A DNA stretch of 64,000 nucleotides from Prostheceraeus crozeri. Taxonomy: Eukaryota; Platyhelminthes; Polycladida; Euryleptidae. Location: NCBI GenBank assembly GCA_907163375.1, contig CAJQUW010001409.1, positions 62,001-126,000 on the forward strand, written 5' to 3'. The notes beneath the pieces were generated by a model. The model worked only from the letters and a program-made list of their open reading frames with translations. It was not told the origin of the DNA and searched no databases. Below, in pieces: positions 47,330-58,113 of this stretch; within the stretch, counting starts at the first letter, position 1, and every line of letters starts with the position of its first letter. The translations under genes and the position numbers were made by a program.

Positions 47330-49070
47330 TACATCATTCTGTGAAAGTCACATTTTCAACCTCGTTCCCCACAGAAGCTCGTTCTGGCTGTCGGACTTAT
47401 AATTTCGGAAATATTCCATTACGTGGAATATATGGCCTAAGTGATTCTGAAGTCAAACTTTGTTTCAAAAGTTTCAATAAATGTACAAAGCAACGATAAA
47501 ATAAGACAACAGCTTTCGTGCGTGACAAAGATTGATATCAAATGCCTCTATTAGAGACTGAATACAATGTTATGCAACGCAAGTCGGCAAGAATCATCAT
47601 GCTAGTACCCCAGCCTATCATCTATCACTTCGTGAAGAAAAAGACTGAGTTTTCGGGATTCTAGTTTTATTGATAAAACATTTTTGAGAAGTATTTGAAA
47701 GAAATAAGAACGAAAATTTCCCAACGTTTCGCTCAGTCTACTGAAACCGCGGTTGCTTTGATGATTAGTTTGCTCTCCTTTTCCTAAGTCTGTAGTACAA
47801 TTTGCAGATGTCTTGTTTTTTACATATAAGTTAGCTATACAAATGTAATATTTGGTTTAGTCCCTTTAGCATAGTTTCCACTCTATGATTTTCAAATTTT
47901 GTAATCAATTCATGTATCTAATCCAGTCGTTAATTTTTGCATGTACCCTTGAGAATGCTCAATAGACCATGAGCGAAACGATGGGAAAATTTTCGTTCTT
48001 GTTTCTTTCAAAAATTCTAGTTTTAGCCGGCAAAAAGCCAATCCTTGTTGTATGGAGTACCGAAGACGCATAGGAATAAGGACTGATAAACTCTCACATT
48101 GATGTCTTTCAACTCGTGGACATGGTATTTGGAGCACGTGAATACTTCGCTGACTATTATGAAGCGCTTCATGTTTAAACGCAATATTCAATCAAGCATC
48201 AGTTGAATACACAATAACAACATTATCTTTCAAGTGCAAGTGGCAATTAACATGATAAAAACAAATTTGATATTTTGAATCTTCTTGACGTGGCATGCAT
48301 TTAAGCAGTTAGGTCGGTCAATTTACTCATTGTCAAGTTTCATCACATGCATAAGACAATGAAATTTTGAGTGCCCAATTTCATTGAGTTCGTTCGATGT
48401 ATCTCTGACAGATTGTTTCTGGTTTGAAGTGACAGGCTAGGAAAATATGTCATGAATGTCTTTTACACATGACAAATGCAATTTTGAAGAAATTATGAAA
48501 GAACCAAATACTTATAAATGCTACAGTATTTTATTATCTGTACGGTTGAGAGGTAAAATACACAGCGTTTCTTGCCGATTCTTTATTTTGGTCGGTTACA
48601 TGAGCGCAGTCAGTCACAATAAATAGATATAAGGAAGCGTGAGTCTTAGCTACATTATCATATTCCTATGAATTGTGACGTCAGTTGCAGAGCTACAGAG
48701 AGAGGAGAAGTCTCGTTCATAAAGGCACAAAAATGACGTCACAACAAAACTGGTCACGGCAGAGTCAAAATTGGAAAGGGGAACACAAACAGAAGAAATC
48801 ACACTTCAGGCGAAACATGACCGCAATTGTATGCATTATTCTATACGGCAATTCATTTCAGCTACAATTTGGAGACCATTGTTAACCAGGAACTTGTTTC
48901 AAACTTAATAGAGTTGGAAAAATTGTCTAAGGAAATGAACATTTCCGCCGTATAACCAGAATAATCTGTAGTAGAAGCTTTCACACCGAATGATAAAAGC
49001 TAAAGCTTTTAAAGTCACTACTCCCCATACCCACTGCAGCGTTGTGATGCTTTTAAGATTCGCAATTAGC
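47330..49070. other. No gene recognised
   Basis: Small frames (47910-48191 minus; 48685-48885 plus) have no family resemblance. Confidence 0.5.
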
Positions 49071-49504
49071 AAGTTAGTCAAATTTCGACGGGCTTTCATT
49101 AAATATCAATTTAAACACATTACAGGCAAATCGCTAAAGTTAGTGCGCCTGCAATAATTTATAAATGTTGCTTTTTCAAACACAATTTAAATAAATTATT
49201 CTACTTGCGTGACACTTTTAGACCAACTGCTTTTCTACTTTTCTACCTTGCGCAAGTAATAGTAGAACAATTATTATAATTCAATCCAAGCGAGTCAAGG
49301 TGGATGTGACGACAGCAAGAGATAAAAAACATGTCATTCTAATATCTCTTTTCTTCTCGCATATCTATTCGCTGTCTATTGATATACTATGTTATCAAGT
49401 TGTTGTTCGTCATGCGAGAAACACACCACTACTTTGAATTTTATTAGAATACTAGAACATTATATATATTCTATTATTCTATATATATTCTGTTATATAA
49501 GAAT

Positions 49505-49690
49505 ATTATATATGAATATTAGAGCGGTAAAGGAATGGTACCCCAGAGACGGAGGGGAAGACAGTAAACTCGCTGGATGAATGACATCAGGACAGTGGGA
49601 GGAGCCAACTAGATAAGCACGCCCATCAGAGGGCAACCTGGAAAGTTCATGTGGAGGCCTTCATCCAGCAGTGTATCGAAAATGGCTGAA
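49505..49690 (+). pseudogene. LINE C-terminal tail fragment
   Basis: Across two frames the sequence reads TRWMNDIRTVGGANWI, then HQRATWKVHVEAFIQQ. This matches the common LINE ending (R)W-x-D-(I/L)-(R/K) ... W ... A-x-x-R-x-x-W-x-x-x-(E)-A-(F/Y)-x-Q-Q. Preceding residues EWYPRDGG fit the same tail. Frameshifted. Confidence 0.6.
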
Positions 49691-49988
49691 GGAGAAGAGG
49701 CAATATTTGTACTTGAAGCTATATTATTTTTAGCTGTAGTATGAATTGAAGATGACGAGAACACACAACCACAAGAGATCATGTTTCTGTAAACATGCAC
49801 GCTGCTAATTTCGTGCTGAGAAAAATGCTCGAAAACCAAAGCGACCGACCAGGATATGTTGAAACGATTTTTTATGTTAATTCACGAAGTTTTAGTGCAA
49901 TCATAATTTATTGGCTTGCAAACACTGACATCGAGGTCAAAAGAAACATATGATCAAAACATCCTACTATTTGCAATCTTGCGAATAA

Positions 49989-50440
49989 ATGGTGACTTGG
50001 GATCTACACTCCAATTGCAACTTAAAAACTGCTGCTAAGAGACTGTATGTTCTACGTGTTTTAAAGCCATCTTTGTCTAAAAGTAAATTATTAAATGTTT
50101 ATAACACTCTCATTGTATCAGTATTCATGTACGCATCTCCACTTTTGTGTTGGCTACCAAATAGGATTGCTCACAAGTTACGTGTCTTTCAAAAATGTGT
50201 GCATAGACTCATTTATGGGGTAGATTGTCGATGCAGCCTTTTCGAGAATAGTGAGTTTTTCGTCGAACTCGTGTCACGGACTTTTTCGAAAGATGTAAAG
50301 AAATGATTGGGCATCCACTGCATGACATAATTCAGAGGCGTATGCCAAGAGGTGGGCAGCTATGTCTGCTATATACGGCTACTTTACGAAGACTGCACTC
50401 ATTTGTTCCTTACTCCTGCATCTTGATGAATGGTATGCTA
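49989..50440 (+). pseudogene. LINE reverse-transcriptase thumb/C-terminal fragment
   Basis: It encodes LKTAAKRLYVLRVLKPSLSK, YNTLIVSVFMYASPLLCWLP and LRVFQKCVHRLIYGVDC. After a frameshift it continues with IGHPLHDIIQRRMPRGG and RRLHSFVPYSCI. These are the LINE thumb and tail motifs (KASxRLYxLRxLK; YxSLIxSxxxYAxPVW; LQKRAxRII). Confidence 0.75.
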
Positions 50441-51233
50441 CCTTGATTTATACATTTTTTGCGCTGGAGCTATCGTTTATGTACAAATGCTAATTTCTTC
50501 ATTGAGAGAGAAATGCTACTTTGTAATTACTTCATCATCTACTTATGATTATTTGTAATGCCATGATTTTCATTCTATTTTGAAATATACACTTACTTAA
50601 ATGCCACACGTGAAGATTGCAATTGTAGTTTTCACGGTGTATTATGAATTTGGCTGTTGGGAAACACTTGAAAACACGATACATGGACATATTTGCATAA
50701 GACTGTGAGCGGTGCTACGGTTCACCGGCTGTTTCTGCTTGCACCTGTTCTCGAGCCGTTGGCATGCCCTTAGTGTGAATTTCGACAATTTGATCCTTTG
50801 CCGCATTATTTCAATTAACTAAATATTCGTCGCAACAAACATGGAGGAAAAGCGATTTTAAACATACAGCAATTAAAGATAATTTTTCAATTATGCGAGT
50901 TACTTGGAACTTACTAATTGCGAGTATTTCATTTCGAAAAAGTGAAAACAAAATTTCATGAAAATCACAGCTATATCAAAAAATTCCTGTTGAGAAAAGA
51001 ATTAGATTAGATTGGATCTCTCAGGGACGAAAATTAGCTAACTCAAGTTCGTGATAAATCACTTTAGGCCATGAAATCTCACATCCCGCAACTTCAGAAT
51101 CTCTTGGTGAATTTCTGTAATACAGAAATTTTATTTCGCAGAACGGTATCTTTAGGCATTTATCATTCATACGTACAAATCATTGTATGACAATGGCTTG
51201 GAAAAGTTGAAATTCATAAAGGCAGGTCGGTCA
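50441..51233. other. No gene recognised
   Basis: No supportable frame or repeat. The left part may be LINE 3'UTR. Confidence 0.5.
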
Positions 51234-51241
51234 GCCAGATG

Positions 51242-51965
51242 CAGGGATGCGGAGTCGGAGTCCCGGAGTCCCATCATTTTTGCTGGAGTCGGAGTCGGAG
51301 TCCCATCAAATGATAGGACTCCGGCCTATAACTAGACCGAAATATAATGCAAACAAATTATTTGTCCTCGTGCATATGGCTGTCAGTGTCTTGATGACAA
51401 CTTTCTCCGTCAAAAGTACAGAGACACTTCTGCAGGCAAAAGCTTGCAATGATTGAGGGAATGAATCGTGATAGTGAAAAAAAGGATTGTCCTTTCACTC
51501 GGTGATTTAGTAGAGAAGACAAGCCTTCCTCCTAGCCTCGATCACACCTACGCGCCAAAGGTCACATCAGAGACAAAAATGAAATACTAGTTTGTTTGAG
51601 ATCCTTACCTCTTACCCTCACGTTAATCGTGTATGTGATGGCTCCTCTAAAGCGCATATTAAAATCGAAAGTGTGCTCATATTTTTTGGAGCAGGATGAG
51701 GGATTTTCCTGCCTGGTAGAGACTGGAGAAAAACCGTGTGAAGCACACATCAAGAAGATGGGAGGAGCCGAGTCGCAAGCATCCAACTGAAAGCGGCATT
51801 TGATGATCTTTCATCGTAGATGATTGATATAATTGATACAGCAATATCACTAATAATAGGTTCACGTAAGCCTATAATGATCTATGATGTAGGTTACCAG
51901 TTTGTTTTTCAAAAAACTAGGCTATATATACTTACCACCCGGAGTCGGAGTCCTCCGCATCCCTG
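51242..51965 (+). mobile_element. CAGGG-type hAT deletion derivative with 8-bp target duplication
   Basis: TIRs CAGGGATGCGGAGtcggag ... ctccGCATCCCTG are flanked by the exact octamer GCCAGATG at 51234-51241 and 51966-51973. Subterminal ggagtcggagtcc arrays occur at both ends. At 724 bp it cannot encode a full transposase but keeps its BED finger. A diverged sister lies at 20867-21606. Confidence 0.93.
51638..51823 (+). pseudogene. BED zinc-finger exon of a hAT transposase (remnant)
   Basis: The residues MAPLKRILKSKVCSYFLEQD, then GFSCLVETGEKPCEAHIKKM, GGAESQASN, a TGA stop (51788-51790), then KRHLMIFH fit a BED finger: aromatic residues, C-x(8)-C, and H-x(4)-H in the last helix. A missing W (KVCSYF instead of KVWSYF) and the stop show decay. 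It is the DNA-binding N terminus only. Confidence 0.75.
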
Positions 51966-52309
51966 GCCAGATGTCACCTCCAATAGCGTGCGGTCTCCTC
52001 TAGCTTTCCTGGTGCTTACTTTAAGTCTAATTAACGTATGATTCGAAGCATTGACACCAAAACACGTAATAAAAAATAGGCTCTACTTTCCAGATTTTTA
52101 GGACTCACTTAGCTATGCTGCGAAATATCTACATGCATAACATTTTAAAATATTAGGTACACTGTCTGGTGTGAACAGGTGCAACTAGCGCACAGCCATA
52201 CATTTGCATGTGTAAGCTACCTACTCCAGCCCAAATTCAGGTCAGGCTTGAAATTGTCACCAGTTCAAAAATTAATAGTCTGTAAGACAGAAATTGGGAA
52301 AATGACAGA

Positions 52310-52315
52310 TTTATT
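52310..52315 (-). terminator. Poly(A) signal AATAAA for the 52467-53246 gene
   Basis: On the minus strand AATAAA lies about 150 bp after the stop codon, an ordinary 3'UTR distance. No competing signal was noticed between. Confidence 0.45.
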
Positions 52316-52466
52316 ATAGAAAATAAAGTAAAAATATATAGACTCTTGAGTGCCACACTTTCTCTGAGACAAAAATGCAATTACACATAACTCATCTACG
52401 AATTAAACAGACTGAAAATGAATTTACTTAAAACTGAAACTGAAATAGTAAATCCTGAAGGTTGAT

Positions 52467-53246
52467 TCAGTCAAGTTTTCTCTTATGGCTTTTTGAAAAT
52501 GCTTTACGTTTCTTGCTATCACTTAATTTGTCACATAAAACCCGGCTGTAAGATATTTTGACTACAGGCACTTTTGAATTGGACATAAACATAGTTTTTT
52601 CTGCTTGAAGCGTCGTCTTTTCTACATATGAAGATGCTCCCATAATCATGCGCAAAGTCATTGACGGCTTCGAAGGTTCAAATCCTCTGAACATTGATCT
52701 CTCTTTTATTGCAAGTCTGAATTCACCACCATTGGACAGAAAATTTTCTTTCCTCAGAGAATTCAAGTGATAATAGTTATCGACTGATTCCACGTTTTTA
52801 CCTGTTATTGACAACTTTTTTGCCAGTTGATGGGAAAAGGGAATCAATGGACCGTCATGAATAGCCATATTGATTTTCTTCACAGGCACGAGCGTATTCA
52901 AAGGACGCAAAACTGCGGTGCTGACGATGTTTTTATCTGAACAAGGGCAGGAAGTCTTAAGTTCAGCTGCATTTTCTTTTACATTTTCAGCAACAATTCT
53001 GTGAGAAATCACTTTGTCCAGATTCTTCTCGGTGTAAATGTGTTTTCTCGATCGAGGGACGATGCAATGAGGATATGGGCCGGCACTTGTCCAACCGGAT
53101 CCAAAATCATTCCATTCGAAACAATCTATTGCTTGTTCATTGGTATAAGGAAAATCAGAAGAATGAATGTAATTAGCTGAGTCTTCACATGTTTTCAGCA
53201 AAGCAGTAGCTATCCGTCGGTCTGTAAAAAAGTTGAAGTGGGACAT
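52467..53246 (-). CDS. Orphan protein, short member of the head-to-head pair (259 aa)
   Basis: A single uninterrupted frame with no intron; start ATG at 53244-53246. I do not recognise the family. The start MSHFNFFTDRRIATALL and the core at residues 38-86 (QAIDCFEWNDFGSGWTSAGP, PHCIVPRSRKH, YTEKNLDKVISHRIVA) are shared with the 56659-58113 protein in the same order. A second shared block near the C terminus reads KPSMTLRMIMG then VPVVKISYSRVLCDKLSD. It ends in a Lys/Arg-rich tail (SKKRKAFSKSHKRKLD), possibly nuclear-localising. No signal peptide or membrane segment. Conservation concentrated in ordered blocks, with open frames in both copies, argues for a real gene. Confidence 0.75.
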   Translation of the reverse strand: MSHFNFFTDRRIATALLKTCEDSANYIHSSDFPYTNEQAIDCFEWNDFGSGWTSAGPYPHCIVPRSRKHIYTEKNLDKVISHRIVAENVKENAAELKTSCPCSDKNIVSTAVLRPLNTLVPVKKINMAIHDGPLIPFSHQLAKKLSITGKNVESVDNYYHLNSLRKENFLSNGGEFRLAIKERSMFRGFEPSKPSMTLRMIMGASSYVEKTTLQAEKTMFMSNSKVPVVKISYSRVLCDKLSDSKKRKAFSKSHKRKLD

Positions 53247-53880
53247 GTGAAGTAGTATTTCGAAGAGAAAATCAGAGCTGCTGTTTAAAAATCAATTAAT
53301 ATCACAGCTAACACCACAATTACACTTGCAATGAAAGCTGGCATGCATCTAATGTCAAGCACAGCAAGAGCAAAATAGATCCACTGATAAGGGAACAGAT
53401 TGTATCATGGAAACTACCACTACCACTTTGAACTAATCAGTCGAGTCACGAAATTTTATTTGACAACGAGGCTTCTCTATTCAGGTTGTCTGCTCTGGCA
53501 GATATTTTATGAATTTTCGGAACCATAAAATCGCTCATATTGTAGTTCAGCAAAATAATTTGATCACCACATATTCATCAGTGGCGCGTGTTGCATAAGT
53601 TTACATGACATGCAACACACGCATCAAAATAGTAAATCATTTAGTTTGAAGAGTATTTGACTTAAGACTTCATTTTACCTGATTTTAGTATAAATTAACT
53701 TTTCTTTTCATTTTACGCTATTTGCATGTACCGCTGATGATGGAAATATAAAATTTCCGAAACATGTTCGGTTGAAGAAGACAAATAGTTTTCCTTCGCA
53801 GTAAATCATTAAATATATAATAAACTACCGCATCTCGGTTATGGAGGACCACTTGACGGTTTCTTAGATGTTGAAAATAA

Positions 53881-53949
<69 letters not shown>

Positions 53950-53960
53950 ATATATATATA
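53881..53960. repeat. (TA)n microsatellite
   Basis: About 30 uninterrupted TA units are followed by a short degenerate tatatg/tatata tail. It creates spurious YIYIYI frames on the minus strand. Confidence 0.97.
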
Positions 53961-54669
53961 CATATACTATGTATATGACATAGTATACATTTTTGCGAGA
54001 ATTGAATCCCACTCTCCAATAGATAACCAGATTCGAAAGGTGCAGATATTCCACAATCCACATATCAACTGAACAAGTATCTTACCGGGTCATAAAGATT
54101 GCAGAGTGCCAGTTTCGGTCAGACTTTGCAATGGAAAAGAAAACTTAAAAAAAGTGCAGTCTAAGTTTGAGTGGAAGCAGTGCTTCAATTCAATCAACGA
54201 ATGCTACGCGATGGGAAGCAAGGATTCTGTTCAAATTCTGTCAAAAGTTATTATCTACTCAGTAATTAGATCATCAAGTGTCATGCTACACTAGTTTTGG
54301 AGCTGTCTCTTAGGGCTTCCCATTGGCCTTAGATTACTTGGGTAGAGTGGACACAATAATCAAATAATAATAATACCGGGATATGTAAAACTTTATTGCG
54401 CGTCATGGAAATACAAATGCATAAAAAATTATGACAACAAAGCAAGTAGATAAATGCATGCAGGGTAAAGTGGACACTTTAAATTCAAGGTCAACTATAT
54501 TGTCACTATCACTTTTTCTATTCTTCCAGCTTTCTTCTCTTGCATTAATTTGTTCGAATAAGCCACAGTATGACAATCAATTCTCACTACAGGCTCTTGT
54601 AAACTAATTAAATTTTACTGACTGGCCTATCTTAAAAGTTGTAGTGAATTTACATCATTATAGTAGTAA

Positions 54670-55449
54670 CCCTGTGGGAACGCATCTTGCTAATAACAAC
54701 AGATTATCTGGCGAGGTCGCGATTTTGTGGATAATTTTTTGAAGGTTCATTTTCGTGTAAAAACTATCTCCGCATGTGAAAATGGTCATCATTTATCCAA
54801 AAGCATGTGTAAAATTAAAAAACGACAGGTGGCGAAAAAGTTACTATAATTAGTTGGTAGATATTTGTTTACTAATGCGAGCTGATTTTTCGCCAACCGG
54901 CGAAATCATGGATATTGTAGCAACTAATTAGTGGTAAGTAGTAATGTTCGTATATTACCTTCACATGAAAATGTATTGTATTCTCAGTCTGATCTGATAA
55001 AAAGGGATCTTTTTTAATTCACGAAGGCTTAAACTAAAAAAAGTATTTATCTTCCATAAATGTCGCAGTAAATACTATGATATTATTCAAATATTTTTCA
55101 TTGTTGTAAATTATTGAATGTCAAGAGATGTTATGAAAAGTGATATATGCGGATTCTCTATATTCTTATCATTATCAAAGAATGATAGTCTGCACTTATT
55201 TCTTAGATAGATTAGCCACATGTGGGGGATAGAGAGGAGGTACGTGAGGGAGAAAATAGATCGCCTCGGCTGTAGAGGCGGATTACTAAAGAAAATAAGA
55301 GAGAAAGTCAAAAGTAAACGGTGACATATAGAGCGCGAATTGTCGCCGGCGAACTTCGCCAGCGAATATCCCGCAAATATGACTGAACTTTAGCATGATA
55401 TTCTGCAGCTGACATTCGTCAGTTTTTCGTAAGATTCGTTCCCACAGGG
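54670..55449. mobile_element. Putative DNA element with 13-bp TIRs
   Basis: CCCTGTGGGAACG at 54670-54682 is exactly mirrored by CGTTCCCACAGGG at 55437-55449. No clear target duplication (gtaa / aaga) and no transposase domain. Internal words such as gcgaggtcgcg and gccggcgaacttcgcc are themselves palindromic. Probably a non-autonomous element of 780 bp. Confidence 0.65.
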
Positions 55450-56658
55450 AAGAAAATAGTAAAAGTCAGTGGTTTCAATGTATGATAAATTAGTAGCTCA
55501 TCATTTCTGACTAATGTTTGCGCATCCAAACAAGCGCTTCCATTAAAAATATGTCTTGGTTACCAATAGATATTTTTTTAGAAAATGTTAATAGGCCGAT
55601 AATTTGTATGATTAGTAATTAAAAGTAGCATCATGTCACTTTGATTGGCTGGTGCTTCACAAAATAATATATCGGATTTCAGAAGGCAGGCACTTGCTCA
55701 GCAGTACAGTACCGTATTTCGGAGCAATTACCGACAAAGAGCTATGTTATAGCAGAAACTTTGCTGAATGAGCTTCAAGATAGTGACAGCTATTTGAATT
55801 TGTTTCCTGAGTCCGATAACCATTCATGAAGTCCTAAGGCCAATTACATAACCAAAGAAATGCACTAGATATATCAGAGCTATACATGTTGAATCTGAAT
55901 GTACCAATTCATTCTGACAGGACAGCTGCCCCCTGTAGGCCCAGTTCTAATGCTAATAAGCAAAGAAATGAACCACTTGCAATATAGGTAGCCACTGGGC
56001 TATGATGTAAAGTAGGCCCATGTCACGTTCAATCATGACGCTGAACGTGTACAAAGTTAACTTTTCACAGCGCACCTGCACCTGTTTAAAATTGCTTTAC
56101 GCTCAAGTGATTGACCCTCAAAACATCAGGTCTCATTCTAATTATTGTCACAATGACCTGTTAACTCTTTGAAGAGCCAACAGCGTCCTAACGATTTGCA
56201 GAAACAATAAGCAGCCGTGACAACAAGGGCTGACAATCAATCAGCAATAGATTTGAAGCTATGAAGCGTGGTGTTGGCGAATGAATGTCGCCTGTGGGAT
56301 TGTTTAAAACCTGTCCGCTTTACATCATTATTCATCAAGTGTGTGCACTACTACTTCGATGATTAAGCAAAAATTAAATCATCATTAGGAAATCACGACC
56401 GGTTCTGACAGTCCACTTGAAATCACTCATTCACTTCTCGTTCATGAGCTTGAACTCTCTCCTCTCTTGGGTCGCGGAATAATCCAATCGTTTTACAAGA
56501 ACGCGCGCGCGTTTTACTCTACTCTGAGGAGACTACTCGTCATCGGATTGACAGCAATCGCGACAGGCGGGCATCTATTGCTCTCGCTGCACTTGTTTTT
56601 GGAGCTGATGTCGACAGTTAAAAGTCATTGGCAGTGGCGTGGTTCCTGATCGTCGTAC

Positions 56659-58113
56659 ATGTCTCACTTCAATCGATTCAACGATCGACGTATCGTGGAA
56701 GCATTGTTACAGTCACGTGAACAGTCCAACTCAGTCTCAAATGCACCTCAAACATCCATCGCATCCAACGTTACAGGGAACAGAGAGCAAATTATCGATT
56801 GCGTAGAGTGGAATGATCTTGGATATGGATGGAGCAACGCAGCGCCGTTTCCTAACTGCATCTTGCCACGATCGAGCAAACATTTGTTTACAGAAGAGAA
56901 CCTGGATTCCGTTATAGCTCAGCGCATCGTTGCAGCTTTGAATGAAGCAGCCTCTACGAATATCGCCGAGGAGCCGAAGGTGAATGGTGTTGCAACTCGC
57001 CGTTCATTCGCATCGCTTCGTACGGATCCATTCAACACTGGACAGAAAACACGGCCATCGAATGCCGTTCTCCCTCTTAAGGAGGCTCGTCTTCAGCCTT
57101 GTACTGAGACATTTTCTTCAAGAGATCATCACATTCAACAGCCCTTGACAACACAACAGAAGAGACTTCAACGCGAAATTCAAAGGGATACACGAAAACG
57201 TGAAATTGAAGTAGAGAAATCCAAACCTTCAGATATAAATGCAGTATCATCGGACAGTGAAACAGTAGGTAAAACAGTGGAATCTTCGCACAAAGGTACT
57301 ATAGGTCCTATTGTAACCAGACATGTTCCTTCAGTCACTCCAAGACTGATGATGGCTACAATGCCTAGCACAGAAAATGAATTAATTTTACCTCCCATCG
57401 ACATTCCTCTCGTCAGTTTATCATTTAATTATGACCGGCTAAGTGAAAAGATGAATTGGTGGGATGAAGAAATCAGGAAAGATATTCAAACGAAAGCTGA
57501 CGCCCGAAACCGTGCCAAACTTGAGACTTTGATGGACTCGGAGGAAGGGACTCTCGGTGGAGATATATTTTCCATTAAATCCATTCTACATACGTGCAAT
57601 TATGAGTGTGACTGCAACAGATATCCTGAGCGCCAGAATAAATTATTCGAAGCCCCAACGGCATCTGCCATGATCGCTGCGAATCGCGACCATGGAGGAA
57701 AACTGAAAAGTCGCTACACTACCAATGTTGCTCTTCGACGTGTGTCACGAGGATCGGCAGTTTCTCAACGACGCACTTCAACATCAAACGGCTATGTATC
57801 TTGGAATACGGCTGATGGGTTACCTTTGTCCGCTGTAAGCAGTAGTAGTGGCACTAAATTGATGAATAATAACACCACAGACATCTCACGAGACATCAAG
57901 GATGCTCAAGAGGTTTTAAAATCCAGTACTGCGAACACCGATGGAAATGTAATTATGCCAGGAGGAAATGGCGTGAGCGGTTTTTGTTCAAATGCGTTGG
58001 GTCAGCCAAAGATCAGGGAGGCGAAATCTATTCCTTCGATACCAACCGATTGTGACGTTTCCAAAGCAGTAACACTAACCGGAAAACGACTGCAAGTCGT
58101 TGTCCCAAGATAG
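56659..58113 (+). CDS. Orphan protein, long member of the head-to-head pair (484 aa)
   Basis: A single intronless frame from ATG at 56659 to TAG at 58111-58113. I do not recognise the family. The start MSHFNRFNDRRIVEALL and the core at residues 45-92 (QIIDCVEWNDLGYGWSNAAP, PNCILPRSSKH, FTEENLDSVIAQRIVA) match the 52467-53246 protein closely. A second shared block at about 230-265 reads VPSVTPRLMMA then IDIPLVSLSFNYDRLSEK. The middle is charged and low in conservation (KRLQREIQRDTRKREIEVEK). The C-terminal half, absent from the partner, has a Cys cluster (HTCNYECDCNRYPE) and Ser/Thr/Asn-rich disorder. No signal peptide or membrane helix; probably cytoplasmic or nuclear. Confidence 0.8.
   Translation: MSHFNRFNDRRIVEALLQSREQSNSVSNAPQTSIASNVTGNREQIIDCVEWNDLGYGWSNAAPFPNCILPRSSKHLFTEENLDSVIAQRIVAALNEAASTNIAEEPKVNGVATRRSFASLRTDPFNTGQKTRPSNAVLPLKEARLQPCTETFSSRDHHIQQPLTTQQKRLQREIQRDTRKREIEVEKSKPSDINAVSSDSETVGKTVESSHKGTIGPIVTRHVPSVTPRLMMATMPSTENELILPPIDIPLVSLSFNYDRLSEKMNWWDEEIRKDIQTKADARNRAKLETLMDSEEGTLGGDIFSIKSILHTCNYECDCNRYPERQNKLFEAPTASAMIAANRDHGGKLKSRYTTNVALRRVSRGSAVSQRRTSTSNGYVSWNTADGLPLSAVSSSSGTKLMNNNTTDISRDIKDAQEVLKSSTANTDGNVIMPGGNGVSGFCSNALGQPKIREAKSIPSIPTDCDVSKAVTLTGKRLQVVVPR

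Larger units (their letters stand above)
53247..56658. other. 3.4-kb intergenic region between head-to-head orphan genes
   Basis: This contains a (TA)n microsatellite (53881-53942), a TIR-bounded insertion (54670-55449) and otherwise unassigned sequence. No exon is seen. Core promoters of both orphan genes should lie at the two ends. A CG-rich stretch, acgcgcgcgcg, occurs at 56501-56511, about 150 bp before the right gene. Confidence 0.5.

Noticed and set aside
53718..54063. Three overlapping minus-strand frames rich in YIYIYI
   Set aside because: They are translations of the (TA)n microsatellite.
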